Shown: positions 37,134 through 46,900 of the stretch, in pieces
How positions within the stretch are numbered: the first letter of the stretch is position 1
Layout: each line of letters begins with the position of its first letter
Origin: an uncultured Agathobacter sp.
Lineage (GTDB): Bacteria > Bacillota > Clostridia > Lachnospirales > Lachnospiraceae
Reading direction: 5' to 3'
DNA length: 64,000 nt
Assembly (NCBI GenBank): GCA_934365945.1
Contig: CAKRNE010000003.1
Location: 62,001 to 126,000, forward strand
Made by a program: the position numbers and the translations under genes
The notes under the pieces: generated by a model
Seen by the model: the letters and a program-made list of their open reading frames with translations, nothing else
The model's database searches: none
What the model was told of the DNA's origin: nothing

Positions 37134-38556
37134 AAGTAACTCCATACAGGAACTCTGCTGCTATTTGAATACGTGTTTTAATATTTTCAATATTAGTAGT
37201 TCTACTGCTGGATGCTCGATGAAACTCTTCATTTTTCAATAATCTCTTATATTTTTCCAAATAATTTTCTTCCGTGAATTTATATTCTGTTTTAATTGCA
37301 TATGATGTGGCAACAGATATAGCATCAAAAATCGCCGGATTTATTTTGCTTGCAAAGTTTTCGGATTCTTTTCTTAAATTTTTAAATGCGTTTTCCCCTA
37401 ATAATTCAAACACTTTATCTATCATTGTGATAAAATCTTGTTTCATATCAAGAATATCTTCTCCTGTTGAATTCGTCTTATCGCCCATATACTGATTAAG
37501 ATACTTGGCTAAATTTATTTGCTTTAATTGTCCCTCATTTCTAATGTGTAAATCTCTCATAGCAAAATATCTTAAAATCAATTCCAAGTCCGCCATTCTG
37601 GAATCTTCTACATTTAATCCTAATATCTTTCGCCATGAATCATGTTTATTTAATTCAAAAAGCAAGTCATTACATTTTCCCTGATATACACAATTTCGTA
37701 TTTCTTGTGCTTTTAATGTTCGTCCGCCTGTATTAATTCTTTCAAAAATTTGAAACATACCCGTATCATTTCTAGGATGTTTTTGTTCAAAAATAATCGC
37801 ATGGATAGTGCTACTACGTATTCGTCTCTTTTCTTCAGTATCAAGTTCAGCAAAAGCTTTTCCTCTCCATCTGGCATTTATATTTTCAGTATTAGATAAT
37901 TTAAATATTTTCCCATCTCCTGAAAAAACTCCTTTTACATAATCATGTACTGTCATAATTCGCTGGAATCCATCTATTATTAGCATTGTTTCATCTTGTT
38001 CTTTAGCCAAAAACACACTTGGTACAGGTAATCCTAGTAATATGGAATCAATAAATCTACTGGCTTCTGTCCTTGTCCAAACATACTTTCTCTGTAATTC
38101 CGGTTTTAACAATTCGCCCTCTTCATACATTGTAATAATTTCACGAAATGACAAATCTGCACCCCATGAATTGATATTGTACAAATCATCATCTGAATAT
38201 TCCATTAACTCTTCCGCTGTTTCATCTAATTTAATTTGTTTAGCTGCCATAGTCTTTTCTCCTTTGCAATATCGCAATACTAACTCTTCAAGTTCCAAAC
38301 ATATTCTGCTTTCAGATAAATCAATCACAATGCAATAAAATGACCCTTTTTTTGTTTTACATGGCTTATTCCTATTTCTCATGTAAAGCGAAGTCATCTT
38401 ATTCAATGCTACTATTAATTTAATTTCATCACATTTCCGGACAAATAAATAATCTTCTTGTTCTAACAGGTCAAAACTTTCTAAAATTTTCTGTTTACCA
38501 ACCCCTTCTAAAATCTGTTTCATTTCCACCAAAGATATAACTACTCGATATGCCAT
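37123..38556 (-). CDS. DUF262 protein with an unusual N-terminal extension
   Basis: Residues from about 103 onward are a DUF262 protein: SFREIITMYEEGELLKPELQRKYVW, the DGFQR motif (MLIIDGFQRIMTVHDYV) and FERINTGGRTLKAQEIRN, all typical of ParB-like GmrSD-type DUF262 domains that hydrolyse NTP or cut DNA. The first 102 residues are a separate small domain of unknown family (YRVVISLVEMKQILEG...). An in-frame ATG at 38250 preceded by AAAGGAGAAAAGACT could start a 375-residue DUF262-only form. So either a fused protein, or two nested products. Overlaps the HEPN gene by 11 bases. Confidence 0.8.
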   Translation of the reverse strand: MAYRVVISLVEMKQILEGVGKQKILESFDLLEQEDYLFVRKCDEIKLIVALNKMTSLYMRNRNKPCKTKKGSFYCIVIDLSESRICLELEELVLRYCKGEKTMAAKQIKLDETAEELMEYSDDDLYNINSWGADLSFREIITMYEEGELLKPELQRKYVWTRTEASRFIDSILLGLPVPSVFLAKEQDETMLIIDGFQRIMTVHDYVKGVFSGDGKIFKLSNTENINARWRGKAFAELDTEEKRRIRSSTIHAIIFEQKHPRNDTGMFQIFERINTGGRTLKAQEIRNCVYQGKCNDLLFELNKHDSWRKILGLNVEDSRMADLELILRYFAMRDLHIRNEGQLKQINLAKYLNQYMGDKTNSTGEDILDMKQDFITMIDKVFELLGENAFKNLRKESENFASKINPAIFDAISVATSYAIKTEYKFTEENYLEKYKRLLKNEEFHRASSSRTTNIENIKTRIQIAAEFLYGVTYEW

Positions 38557-38653
38557 TAAAAAGTCTTCCTTTCTCATTGATCCTTATCATATCTTTAGTG
38601 TCATTAATTCAAATATTTTTCAAAATGTTTCCTGTTTTTAGCTTTTGCTCATA

Positions 38654-38866
38654 CTATTGCTTCATCTGATATTCCTGTTCCAGTTCATCCGCCAAATAAG
38701 CATCACTCATGCAGTGCATATCAGAAACACCATCACGGATCAGCTGATAAACCTGGGAATGATAAAAGAAATCCAATGCCGCATCCAGTGAAAGTCCCTG
38801 CTGTTTAGCAAAGCATTCAATAACACGGCTATATTTTTTTTGAAGCAAAATCGGGTTCGCTGTCAT
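38654..38866 (-). CDS. Small helical protein of the DUF3990 module
   Basis: 70 residues: LLQKKYSRVIECFAKQQGLS, then LDAALDFFYHSQVYQLIRDGVSDMHCMSDAYLADEL. Its start overlaps the DUF3990 gene stop (4 bases). Proteins of this form repeatedly follow DUF3990 genes in Firmicutes, which suggests an antitoxin or partner; the function is not known. Confidence 0.7.
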   Translation of the reverse strand: MTANPILLQKKYSRVIECFAKQQGLSLDAALDFFYHSQVYQLIRDGVSDMHCMSDAYLADELEQEYQMKQ

Positions 38867-39333
38867 AGTGTTTCACTCCCTTCAAAATGCAACAGAGACA
38901 GTGCTTTCTCTGTGCGGAAACATATTTGCAGGTTCGGCTTTTCATAACATAGGCGGTTGATAGCTTCCGTTTTATCAATCAATCCGTCAAAGAACAACTC
39001 CACGGTATTAAACACCTTATCATTGGCAACGCCGCCCACAACAAAGTCATAATCTGTCGAATCTTTTCCGCTGCGGCAATTCAGAATGAAATCCAACCAT
39101 TCTTCGGAATAGGAATCAAATTTCAGCGTTTTCAGTTCAGCTTCCCTGCTTTCATCATACTCATACCTGGAGATAATACCATCTTTTCCACGGCGTTTGA
39201 ACTTGCCGCACCACTTCGCCGCCTGTTCATACAACGGCGTGACATAGAAGCCACGCCCGAAGTCTACATTGGGGCGAGAATGAACCAAATCCGGCTTTGC
39301 AATTTCTAAGAAAGAACCATGATAGAGAATCAT
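38863..39333 (-). CDS. DUF3990 protein, ADP-ribosyltransferase-like
   Basis: 156 residues. It opens ILYHGSFLEIAKPDLVHSRP and FGRGFYVTPLYEQAAKW: the HG(S) strand and the FGxGFYxT pattern are shared with ADP-ribosyltransferase folds such as the DarT/diphtheria-toxin-like groups. The rest is ordinary DUF3990. It is the middle gene of three overlapping small genes (4-base overlaps on both sides), which looks like a toxin with partners. Toxicity and NAD use are inferred from fold resemblance only. Confidence 0.75.
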   Translation of the reverse strand: MILYHGSFLEIAKPDLVHSRPNVDFGRGFYVTPLYEQAAKWCGKFKRRGKDGIISRYEYDESREAELKTLKFDSYSEEWLDFILNCRSGKDSTDYDFVVGGVANDKVFNTVELFFDGLIDKTEAINRLCYEKPNLQICFRTEKALSLLHFEGSETL

Positions 39334-39569
39334 ACTTCCACACCCCTTTCTTTCATCACGTCAAGAAGGTCATCAACGATATATTCCCGGCTCTGGGTAT
39401 GCAGCACTTCATATTCTGGCACAATGTAACCGTGCAAAATATCACTCTGTTTGGTAAATGCCTGATAGACACGCTCTGCATCCACACCCAGCTTTGCTGC
39501 TACATTTTCAATGCAAAATACAGCAAACTCAAGTTCATTGGAATTTTTAATCTTCTCATCTGCCATCAT
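39330..39569 (-). CDS. DUF3791-like small protein of the DUF3990 module
   Basis: About 79 residues: NELEFAVFCIENVAAKLGVDAERVYQAF, then ILHGYIVPEYEVLHTQSREYIVDDLLDVM. The YEVLHTQSREYIVDD block is characteristic of DUF3791-type proteins found in front of DUF3990 genes. The ATG at 39569 (AAAGGAGGG 7 bases ahead) is chosen. It follows pglX by 14 bases. Likely the first partner of a three-gene toxin-antitoxin-like unit. Confidence 0.7.
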   Translation of the reverse strand: MMADEKIKNSNELEFAVFCIENVAAKLGVDAERVYQAFTKQSDILHGYIVPEYEVLHTQSREYIVDDLLDVMKERGVEV

Positions 39570-39583
39570 ACGCAAGCCCTCCT

Positions 39584-42500
39584 TTACTTTATTTTAGCCA
39601 GAACATCCTGAAAAATTGCATAATTCTTCTTCACACCATCGTCCAGATCAATGGAAATCATCTGGTCGGCAAGGTGATGAATCTTTTCCTCGTAGCTTCT
39701 GATCTCAGTATCCTGTGCCTGTAAGGTGGTCAGCTTTTTGTTCAGCTTCACACGCTCGCCGGTGGAAGCATTGGCAATACGCTGTTCCAGATCAGCAATG
39801 GCTGTGCGATAACGAGCCTGTTGCTCATGCACATAGTCGGTACGGATACGGGCAATGGTGTCGGGCTGATAGCGGTGCATATAAATCAGAGCCTTAAAGC
39901 CGTTCTTTTTGCCACTGTCAAACAGCCAGTAAATCGGACGTTTCTGATAAATCTTGCAATGATCAGAATAGAAATCACTCAGGAAATAATTCCGAATCAC
40001 ATCTTTCGGCTGACCTTTGCCGCCCAATGCATCAGCAATGAATTTTAGATTTTCGTCCAGCGTATCTGCGCCGTAAACAGTTTTCACAAATTTCACGAAC
40101 AGACCGACAATATCATCCTCAAAGTATTCATCGTCGCAAATCGGAATGATGTTATCCTTATCCGCAGCAAAAGAAGCATACTTGCTGGCCTCCCATTCGC
40201 CGCCTGCATAGGCAAGACCATCCACATCCAGAGAGTAGCGACCGAACATACAGCCAACGGCATAAGAAATGAAAGAGCGAATATCTCTGCCAAGGTCAGC
40301 CTTGCGTACAGTAACATCCTTGTCCTCAACCTCCGGGGTCAGTTCGTCCTGCAAGCCGTAAATATCAATAAAAATACAGTTCAGTTCTTCCTCGTTGGAT
40401 TTCAGATGATTAAACCGGTCATCACATTCCGCCTGCCACTGGTTAAATGCCTCTGCAATGGTAGAAACCTTGCGAAGCAACGGATGACGCTGGAAGTCCC
40501 AAGATACTTCAAAAGAATCCCAATCTTTACAACTAATTTCAATATTTTTCTGTGCGATTTCATCTATATGATTTCTGTGCATGTTGCCTTTAATTACAGG
40601 GATATTAGCCACATCCCCGCATTGACAATGCATTGTTGGTGCTATTATTTCTAAAATTTTTGCAACCACTTTCGTATTACAGAGTGCTAACAAATACAGT
40701 TTATCTTTTTCAGAGAAAAAACTCATTCCTGTAATATCAAAAAAATGTCCCTCTGGCTTATATCTGAACGCATTTGTTTCCGATGTAATATCAGACCAAC
40801 TCACAGAGCTTTTACACATATATGTAAGATTCTGTGGTCTCGATCTTAGTTTTCCCTTTTCATCTACAAAATGTTTTATTTCATAACCATCATTTCCCCA
40901 GTTAACAACATAATCATTATTTCCATACCATTTACGGAATTCTCCCCCTTTATTATAAGGGAACCACTTATAACCGCTAATTTTTGCATCTTCTAAATTT
41001 TTTGCATAGAAATAAATGGAGCTATATTCAATTTCGTACCATTCACGTAAAAATCTATTATTATCTGCCGTAGCCATTCCCTGTTTGGAATCTGCTATTT
41101 CCCCCAATCTTATTCCTTTATCAAACATTTGCATGAAATTATTACTAACCCAATATGCAACTGGACTACCCGGAATTTTTGAAAAATCATCTGTGCTTTG
41201 TTCGTAATAGAAACCACATTTATGGTTCTTTATTGCTTCTAAAGTTTTCAGTCTTTGAACTTCCATACCTCCACGAAAATCCACCAGACGCAGATAATTT
41301 CCTTTTTTTTCTAACCGATGATTTCGAAATGCAAAAGTGCATACAGGAACCGTTGCTTCCTCAAATGCTGAATATTCAAATTGAATCAAGGTTTCGATTG
41401 TCGCATAATTATATAAGTATTTTCGCATTTGTTCATAAGATTGAATGAACATCCAAACATACGGTGTGAAAAATCCGCAAAATCCATTTTTCTTTGTCAT
41501 TTCTGAGCTATGAATCACAAATGCCGAAAAGAAATCCGACTTATACTCTGAATAGTTTTCTTTTACAAAGCTATTCAATTTATCATTCATATTTCGTCCA
41601 CCCATATACGGCGGATTCGTCACAACTGCATCATACTTCTGCGCCAATGCTTGCGTTGTCTGTACCAACGGCAGCAATTCTCTCAGTGCCGTTTCTCGGG
41701 ATATATTTATATCTTCCATAATCTCTGCAAAACGGTCATACAAAGCTGACCAATCCTGCGGTGTGACCGTCAGAATAGAACCATATTCCTTTGCATCATG
41801 CAGTTCACTGATAATGGTATCCATAGCGGCTGTGAGCTTCACATCGCCATTACAGAAATAGTCCACGGCAAATTTATCTACATGATTGCTCTCCACGATG
41901 GCATAAACATGGGGCTGAATACCACGGCTGAAGAAGCGGCGATCATACTGACGGGCTTTCATCATTACTGCAAAATAAGCCAGCTGTGCTGCACGATCAT
42001 CAATATCCAGACCATAAAGATTGTTCTCTACAATACTTGCCACCGCTTCACGGGTGGTATATCCGTATGATTCATAAATCTTCATCAGCACATCAAACAT
42101 ATACGCAAGAATATGACCGGAACCGGAACATGGATCAATAACTTTCAGCTGATCCGGTGTCAGGGCAGCGTATTCCTTTCGGATCTCGGCAAGCTGCGCC
42201 TGCACTTCTGGTTCCTGCTCGGCTTCTTCCAGATAGTAATGCCATTTGGTATCTTCCGGGTCACGGTTTCCGGCAGCATAGGCAGACTGTTCTTCCTCGG
42301 TAGGAAGAAGTTGCTCTTTCACATCCGGATGTCCCTCCAGCCATAAACGACCAAGACTGTTCTCTACCATGTAGCGAACAATCCAGTCTGGTGTGAAAAG
42401 CTGGGTTGCTGCAGGGATGTTTTCTTTTGTGATTTTCACATTCTTTTTCAGTGCTGCAAAAACATCGTCCTTTTTCTCGCTGTTGTAATACTGATACAGC

Positions 42501-43114
42501 CAGCCGATAATCTGGACAGCATCCTTCCAATCATCCTCCGGTATCAGCTCAATCATCTGCTGAATCACACTACCTTCACGAAGCAGATTGTCAGGCAGAA
42601 GAAGCTCAGTGTAGTCCGCAATCTTCTGGAACATTCCCGGCAAAATCTTATTCAAGGCGTTGCACTGCACGATCAGCAAATATTTATACAGTTCTTCGGT
42701 CTTTTCTGCATCTTTCAGTTCATAGACCTTTTCCATATCCAATCCATCCAAATCCAGATGAATGGCTTCGGTTATAATCTGCGGCTTAAAGTTATTTTCC
42801 TCGTCCGTAAATACACGCACATGAGAAGGGAGATAGCCATTGACTTCCATGAATCGCAGAGCAGAGAAACGGTTGAACCAAGTATATGCAACCTCCTCCA
42901 TGACCTGCTTATATCCTTTATCGTTAATCTCGGCAATGAGAGCCTGACGCTGTTTCTTTTCATCAGCAGTGAGGACTTTGCCGCCAACGCTGTCCGCATC
43001 CTCATCCTCAATGTTGTTCTCTGTAATAGCGTATTCCACACCTTTTAGGGAAACACGGGCGATCAGCTCTGTTCTTGCCCAGACAGCAAATTTTTTAATC
43101 GCATTCTTATCCAT
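39584..43114 (-). CDS. pglX: BREX adenine-specific DNA methyltransferase PglX
   Basis: 1176 residues, the usual size of BREX type 1 PglX. It marks host DNA by N6-adenine methylation and takes part in restriction. SAM motif I VIDPCSGSGHILAYMFDVL lies near residue 328 and the catalytic NPPY (AVVTNPPYMGG) near residue 500. The N-terminal MDKNAIKKFAVWARTEL and the GYKQVMEEVAYTWFNRFSALRFMEV block are type 1 BREX features; target recognition lies in the C-terminal half. GGAGG sits 8 bases before the ATG. No frameshift is visible, so it is probably functional. Confidence 0.95.
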   Translation of the reverse strand: MDKNAIKKFAVWARTELIARVSLKGVEYAITENNIEDEDADSVGGKVLTADEKKQRQALIAEINDKGYKQVMEEVAYTWFNRFSALRFMEVNGYLPSHVRVFTDEENNFKPQIITEAIHLDLDGLDMEKVYELKDAEKTEELYKYLLIVQCNALNKILPGMFQKIADYTELLLPDNLLREGSVIQQMIELIPEDDWKDAVQIIGWLYQYYNSEKKDDVFAALKKNVKITKENIPAATQLFTPDWIVRYMVENSLGRLWLEGHPDVKEQLLPTEEEQSAYAAGNRDPEDTKWHYYLEEAEQEPEVQAQLAEIRKEYAALTPDQLKVIDPCSGSGHILAYMFDVLMKIYESYGYTTREAVASIVENNLYGLDIDDRAAQLAYFAVMMKARQYDRRFFSRGIQPHVYAIVESNHVDKFAVDYFCNGDVKLTAAMDTIISELHDAKEYGSILTVTPQDWSALYDRFAEIMEDINISRETALRELLPLVQTTQALAQKYDAVVTNPPYMGGRNMNDKLNSFVKENYSEYKSDFFSAFVIHSSEMTKKNGFCGFFTPYVWMFIQSYEQMRKYLYNYATIETLIQFEYSAFEEATVPVCTFAFRNHRLEKKGNYLRLVDFRGGMEVQRLKTLEAIKNHKCGFYYEQSTDDFSKIPGSPVAYWVSNNFMQMFDKGIRLGEIADSKQGMATADNNRFLREWYEIEYSSIYFYAKNLEDAKISGYKWFPYNKGGEFRKWYGNNDYVVNWGNDGYEIKHFVDEKGKLRSRPQNLTYMCKSSVSWSDITSETNAFRYKPEGHFFDITGMSFFSEKDKLYLLALCNTKVVAKILEIIAPTMHCQCGDVANIPVIKGNMHRNHIDEIAQKNIEISCKDWDSFEVSWDFQRHPLLRKVSTIAEAFNQWQAECDDRFNHLKSNEEELNCIFIDIYGLQDELTPEVEDKDVTVRKADLGRDIRSFISYAVGCMFGRYSLDVDGLAYAGGEWEASKYASFAADKDNIIPICDDEYFEDDIVGLFVKFVKTVYGADTLDENLKFIADALGGKGQPKDVIRNYFLSDFYSDHCKIYQKRPIYWLFDSGKKNGFKALIYMHRYQPDTIARIRTDYVHEQQARYRTAIADLEQRIANASTGERVKLNKKLTTLQAQDTEIRSYEEKIHHLADQMISIDLDDGVKKNYAIFQDVLAKIK

Positions 43115-43145
43115 ATACTATTCCTCCGGACTCATGAGAACCACT

Positions 43146-43457
43146 TTACAAGGATTCTCTTCTGTTATCTTTGATCCTGCTGTAACAGTTATTTGCTTTC
43201 CAAACCACACCTTTACCTTTTTTGTCAGAATAGAGTTTTCGATTATACGTTTCTTCGCACAAGACAAGAACAAATTCTGACTCCGTTATTTGATGTTCCA
43301 TCCACCGTGGCCATCCTTCAGAAGGTGTTTCCTCATACTGATCTATCATTGCATCAATGCCTTCTGAACGTAATCTATTTGCTAACTTTAATACTTTATC
43401 TTCATATGCTTGATTTTTATGTGCATATGAAATAAATACTCTTGGGTTATTATCCAT
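43146..43457 (-). CDS. SEFIR (TIR-like) domain protein, C-terminally truncated
   Basis: 103 residues: PRVFISYAHKNQAYEDKVLKLANRLRSEG, AMIDQYEETPSEGWPRWM and FVLVLCEETYNRKLYSDKKGKGVVW are a classic SEFIR N-terminus. A full domain normally runs about 40 residues further; here the frame ends soon after KGVVWKANN. In the next frame the 3' end stays open as KQITVTAGSKITEENPCK and on to a TAG just before pglX. So it may be a truncated or frameshifted gene, or a remnant joined to an older gene end. SEFIR domains act as sensors or NADases in defence; here function is doubtful. Confidence 0.65.
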   Translation of the reverse strand: MDNNPRVFISYAHKNQAYEDKVLKLANRLRSEGIDAMIDQYEETPSEGWPRWMEHQITESEFVLVLCEETYNRKLYSDKKGKGVVWKANNCYSRIKDNRRESL

Positions 43458-43474
43458 ATTTATCTCCTAATTTT

Positions 43475-43957
43475 CTAAACCGCTATCGTATCTCTGATAT
43501 TTGCCCGTATTGCAAACAATGGAACTGGCAGTATTCCCTTTACCTTTTTTTGATCAACACTATACGCTGTCACTTGACATTTATCAAAGTGTTCCTTTTG
43601 GCAATGCCATTCCAAAGCATCTACTTCCTGTTCTGACAAAGTATATATGATATTATGAAAAGGTAATATAATCCGGTCACTTTCAGCTATATGGCAATCC
43701 ACTAATAGTTTCTTCTTGTGGCAAATCACAAAGCTCTCCAAAATAAAAGGCTTTTCTCCCACATTAAAGATTTCTATTCCATGTTCAGATGGACTTTCTT
43801 TTACACGGTATTCCTTTTCTATCAGTTCATCATCTGGTGTAGACACCATTTGAAAGCAGAGCTTCGGTCTTTCCCTAAAAGTAGTAGTCAATTCATTCAG
43901 TCCCCAGCCAATGACCACTCCAATAACGCCAATCCCTGCACTTATTAGTTCTATCAT
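43475..43957 (-). CDS. Membrane-anchored accessory protein of the BREX island
   Basis: 160 residues. One N-terminal transmembrane segment (ELISAGIGVIGVVIGWGLNEL), then a soluble, beta-rich region with a GIEIFNVGEKPFILESFVI stretch that resembles Ig-like/fibronectin-like accessory domains. Between brxC (15 bases) and the SEFIR fragment (17 bases). I do not recognise a family with a known role; similar membrane-anchored proteins occur beside TIR and SEFIR effectors. Confidence 0.6.
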   Translation of the reverse strand: MIELISAGIGVIGVVIGWGLNELTTTFRERPKLCFQMVSTPDDELIEKEYRVKESPSEHGIEIFNVGEKPFILESFVICHKKKLLVDCHIAESDRIILPFHNIIYTLSEQEVDALEWHCQKEHFDKCQVTAYSVDQKKVKGILPVPLFAIRANIRDTIAV

Positions 43958-43972
43958 GGTTTGGCTCTCCTG

Positions 43973-46900
43973 TTAATTCAGCTTGATTTCGTCGCAATTC
44001 TTCAGCAACTGTTTCAGCTGAGAACGAATCTTCTCTACATAATCATCAATGTCCGCATCCGTCTGTAAGGTCTTTGCCTGGAATACAACCTGTCGATTAT
44101 AGGCACGGACAACCTTTTTCTTTGACGGAGCTGCTTCTTTCCCCGGCTGCGTCGGCTGTACTGGCGGCTTCGGTGCAGGCGGAGCCAGAATAGACTCGAT
44201 ATTGCTGACCGTATCATCCTTGTACTGACACATCGGCAGGAACATAGCATCCAGAAGGGCAAGGCTCTTTAATTCTGCAATTTTCTCCTTGCACTGGCTG
44301 AAATACCGGTCTGATTTTTCAATCAGATGGGATGCCTTAGAATCACCGTTTGCGGCAGTGTGGGTTGCTTCCATGCACTGACGAACCGTTTCCAGAACCT
44401 CGGCACGTTTTTCTTCCAGCATCTTGTCATGGGCGGTGCGAACCATATCCATCAATGGATTCAGTTCACGAATCCGGTTATAGTTGAACTTACCTCCGGT
44501 TTCAACCATGGTAATCAGGCGAATGGTATTCAGTGCCTTATGTGCATCCTCATTTTCCGCAATTCGGTCAAGGTCATCGTGCAGAGATTTTTCAAACTGT
44601 ACTGCCTGGTCAAATACCGTCACCTGAGTCTTAAAGAAGTTTTCAATGCCATTACTCATGGCTTCTTTATTATCAAAGAGAGCATCCTCTTTTTTCAGCA
44701 CACGCTCAATCAAAGCAATGTTATCTTTCCTCTGGGAAAGTACATCATCCATCAGATGAATGGCTTCCTGTACCAATGCACGATCCGGGTATTTATGTCC
44801 GTCATAACGAGCATCCAGAGAAGCATAGTAATCACGCTGTTCGGTAAACTTCTCCGTCACAAAACGAATCAGACCATCTTCATCGTCCGGTACATCCATG
44901 ATGTCGAAATACTCTCGGAGCATCGCTTTTACATCACGCATCATCGTAGCAGAAATGGTTTTACGCTTGCTGATGGATGTCTTGCCGATCTCACTCTTTT
45001 TGCGGAGCATATCAGGCAGTTTCGTGTCATCCGGCTGAATGGTGTTGCCTGCATACTTTATGGTTACTTTCTGGGAATAAATCAGCTGTGCCACAACCGC
45101 AGCAATGTCGATTTCCTTCCAGCCATACGGAATCGCACTGTATTTGCTTTGCACATCTGCCATAGAAGTCGGCAGTTTTTTCGCATCCTGCATTTCCAGA
45201 TATTCTTCCATAGCAGAAGCAGCATCACGGTTCGGTTCCATGCCCGGAAGTGCTGTTACCTCACCTGTCAGAATCGCAATAATATCTGCATCACTGCCTG
45301 CATTGTCTGTAATCAGATCAAGCTTGCTATATACATGAGCAACCAGATACTCAAGAGACTGTTCTATCTTGCTCTTGGCATTTCCGGCTTTAATTTCCAG
45401 ATGTTCACCGTCTACGTAAAACTGCGCCCCTTCGATAGCATTTTGCAATTCAGTCACAGCACTCTCTTCATATTTTGTGGCTTCACTCTGCTTATTTTCA
45501 ATAATTTTCTTTACTGTATCTGGTAATGAGTTTACATTTCTTTGCAATACATACTTACGAATCTTCATAGCTGATTCCAAAGATTCATAGTAAGGCGTAT
45601 CAGCCAGAACAACGATTGCTTCATTTCCTTTGGATTCTGCCATCAGACGGTAATCTGTTTTTTCAATAGCATCGGTAGCAACAGTCAGGAACCGTAAACG
45701 CATACCGCCAGTTGTCACACCAACCGTAATGCCGTCCACCATCTGGTCGAAAGCAAAGTCATATTTTCCATAACGGAACTTCTTAGTTGTGAAAATATCG
45801 CCATAAATCATCTGGGCGATACGCTCCACGATAGAAGCGGTGTCCACATTGGTGTCTCTGATTTCACGCTGAATGTCCTGTTCCTCGTCGGTCAGGAAGT
45901 TATAGGTGTCACCGGTTCTGCCGATATAATTCTGGCTCATCAAACGGTCAAGGCATCCACGGACAGCTTCACGCATGATAATCTTATCTACACGAATATC
46001 GTCTGCCATAAGGATAACGATATTGTCCAGATTGGAAGGAATATCATCAATATATCGAATCAGATACAGAAGTTTCAGCACATCCACATCCTGCTGTTCG
46101 ATACCGTCCCCGTTGTCAGCAGCTTTCTGACAACGCTCGATCACCCGACGGATAGAACCATCCAGGAAAGTATGTACGGTATCATAAAAACGGAAGAACG
46201 GAACAAGTGCGTATTCATCCTTCTCCTGAATTTTCTGTGCAGCTTCCTGGAAACCGGACAGCATGGAACGCTCACCACCGGACAGGTGCTTACCGGAATT
46301 TCCGTGTTTTCGGATTTCAGCAAATACCTTCTGCATGATGATGAACTGATACGGCACAAATGGGAAATTCTCTGTAAATTCTCTCGGACCGGAGTAGCCT
46401 TTAATGTCCAGAATAGAGCCGCTGAAGCTGAACAGGTTACGCAGAACCGAATCATTCTGCTCATAAATACCTTCCAGATCTTTGGCTGCTTCTGGTTTCT
46501 TTTTCAGAATACGCTTCTGGATAACTTCATCCACGGAGGAAGAAGATAAGCTCAGTCTTGTTTTGAAACGAGCCTGGATACGGGAGAACTCATCAGCACG
46601 AACTTTGATGATTTCATCAATAGCTTCCTGTCCAGTACAGATCACCCAAATCTTGCCTTCGCACTCACTTCCGATTTTTTCGGTCAGAGACTGAAGGTTC
46701 AAAAGCATATCAGTATCTGTACCGACATACTGACCAACCTCGTCAATCATAAACAGCAGATGAAAGTTTGCAGGCTTTGTATTTACATAGGCTTTCATAT
46801 CTTCCACGAGCTGTGCGATAGAAATTTCTGTTGCGGTTTTATCATTGAACCACGCCTTAGCATCGTCCTCACTCATATCCAAAACTTCCATCAGTGTCGG

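Noticed and set aside
44327-45526. A 399-codon plus-strand frame opposite brxC
   Set aside because: Lies wholly within brxC antisense; Cys/His/Phe-rich and no recognisable domain.
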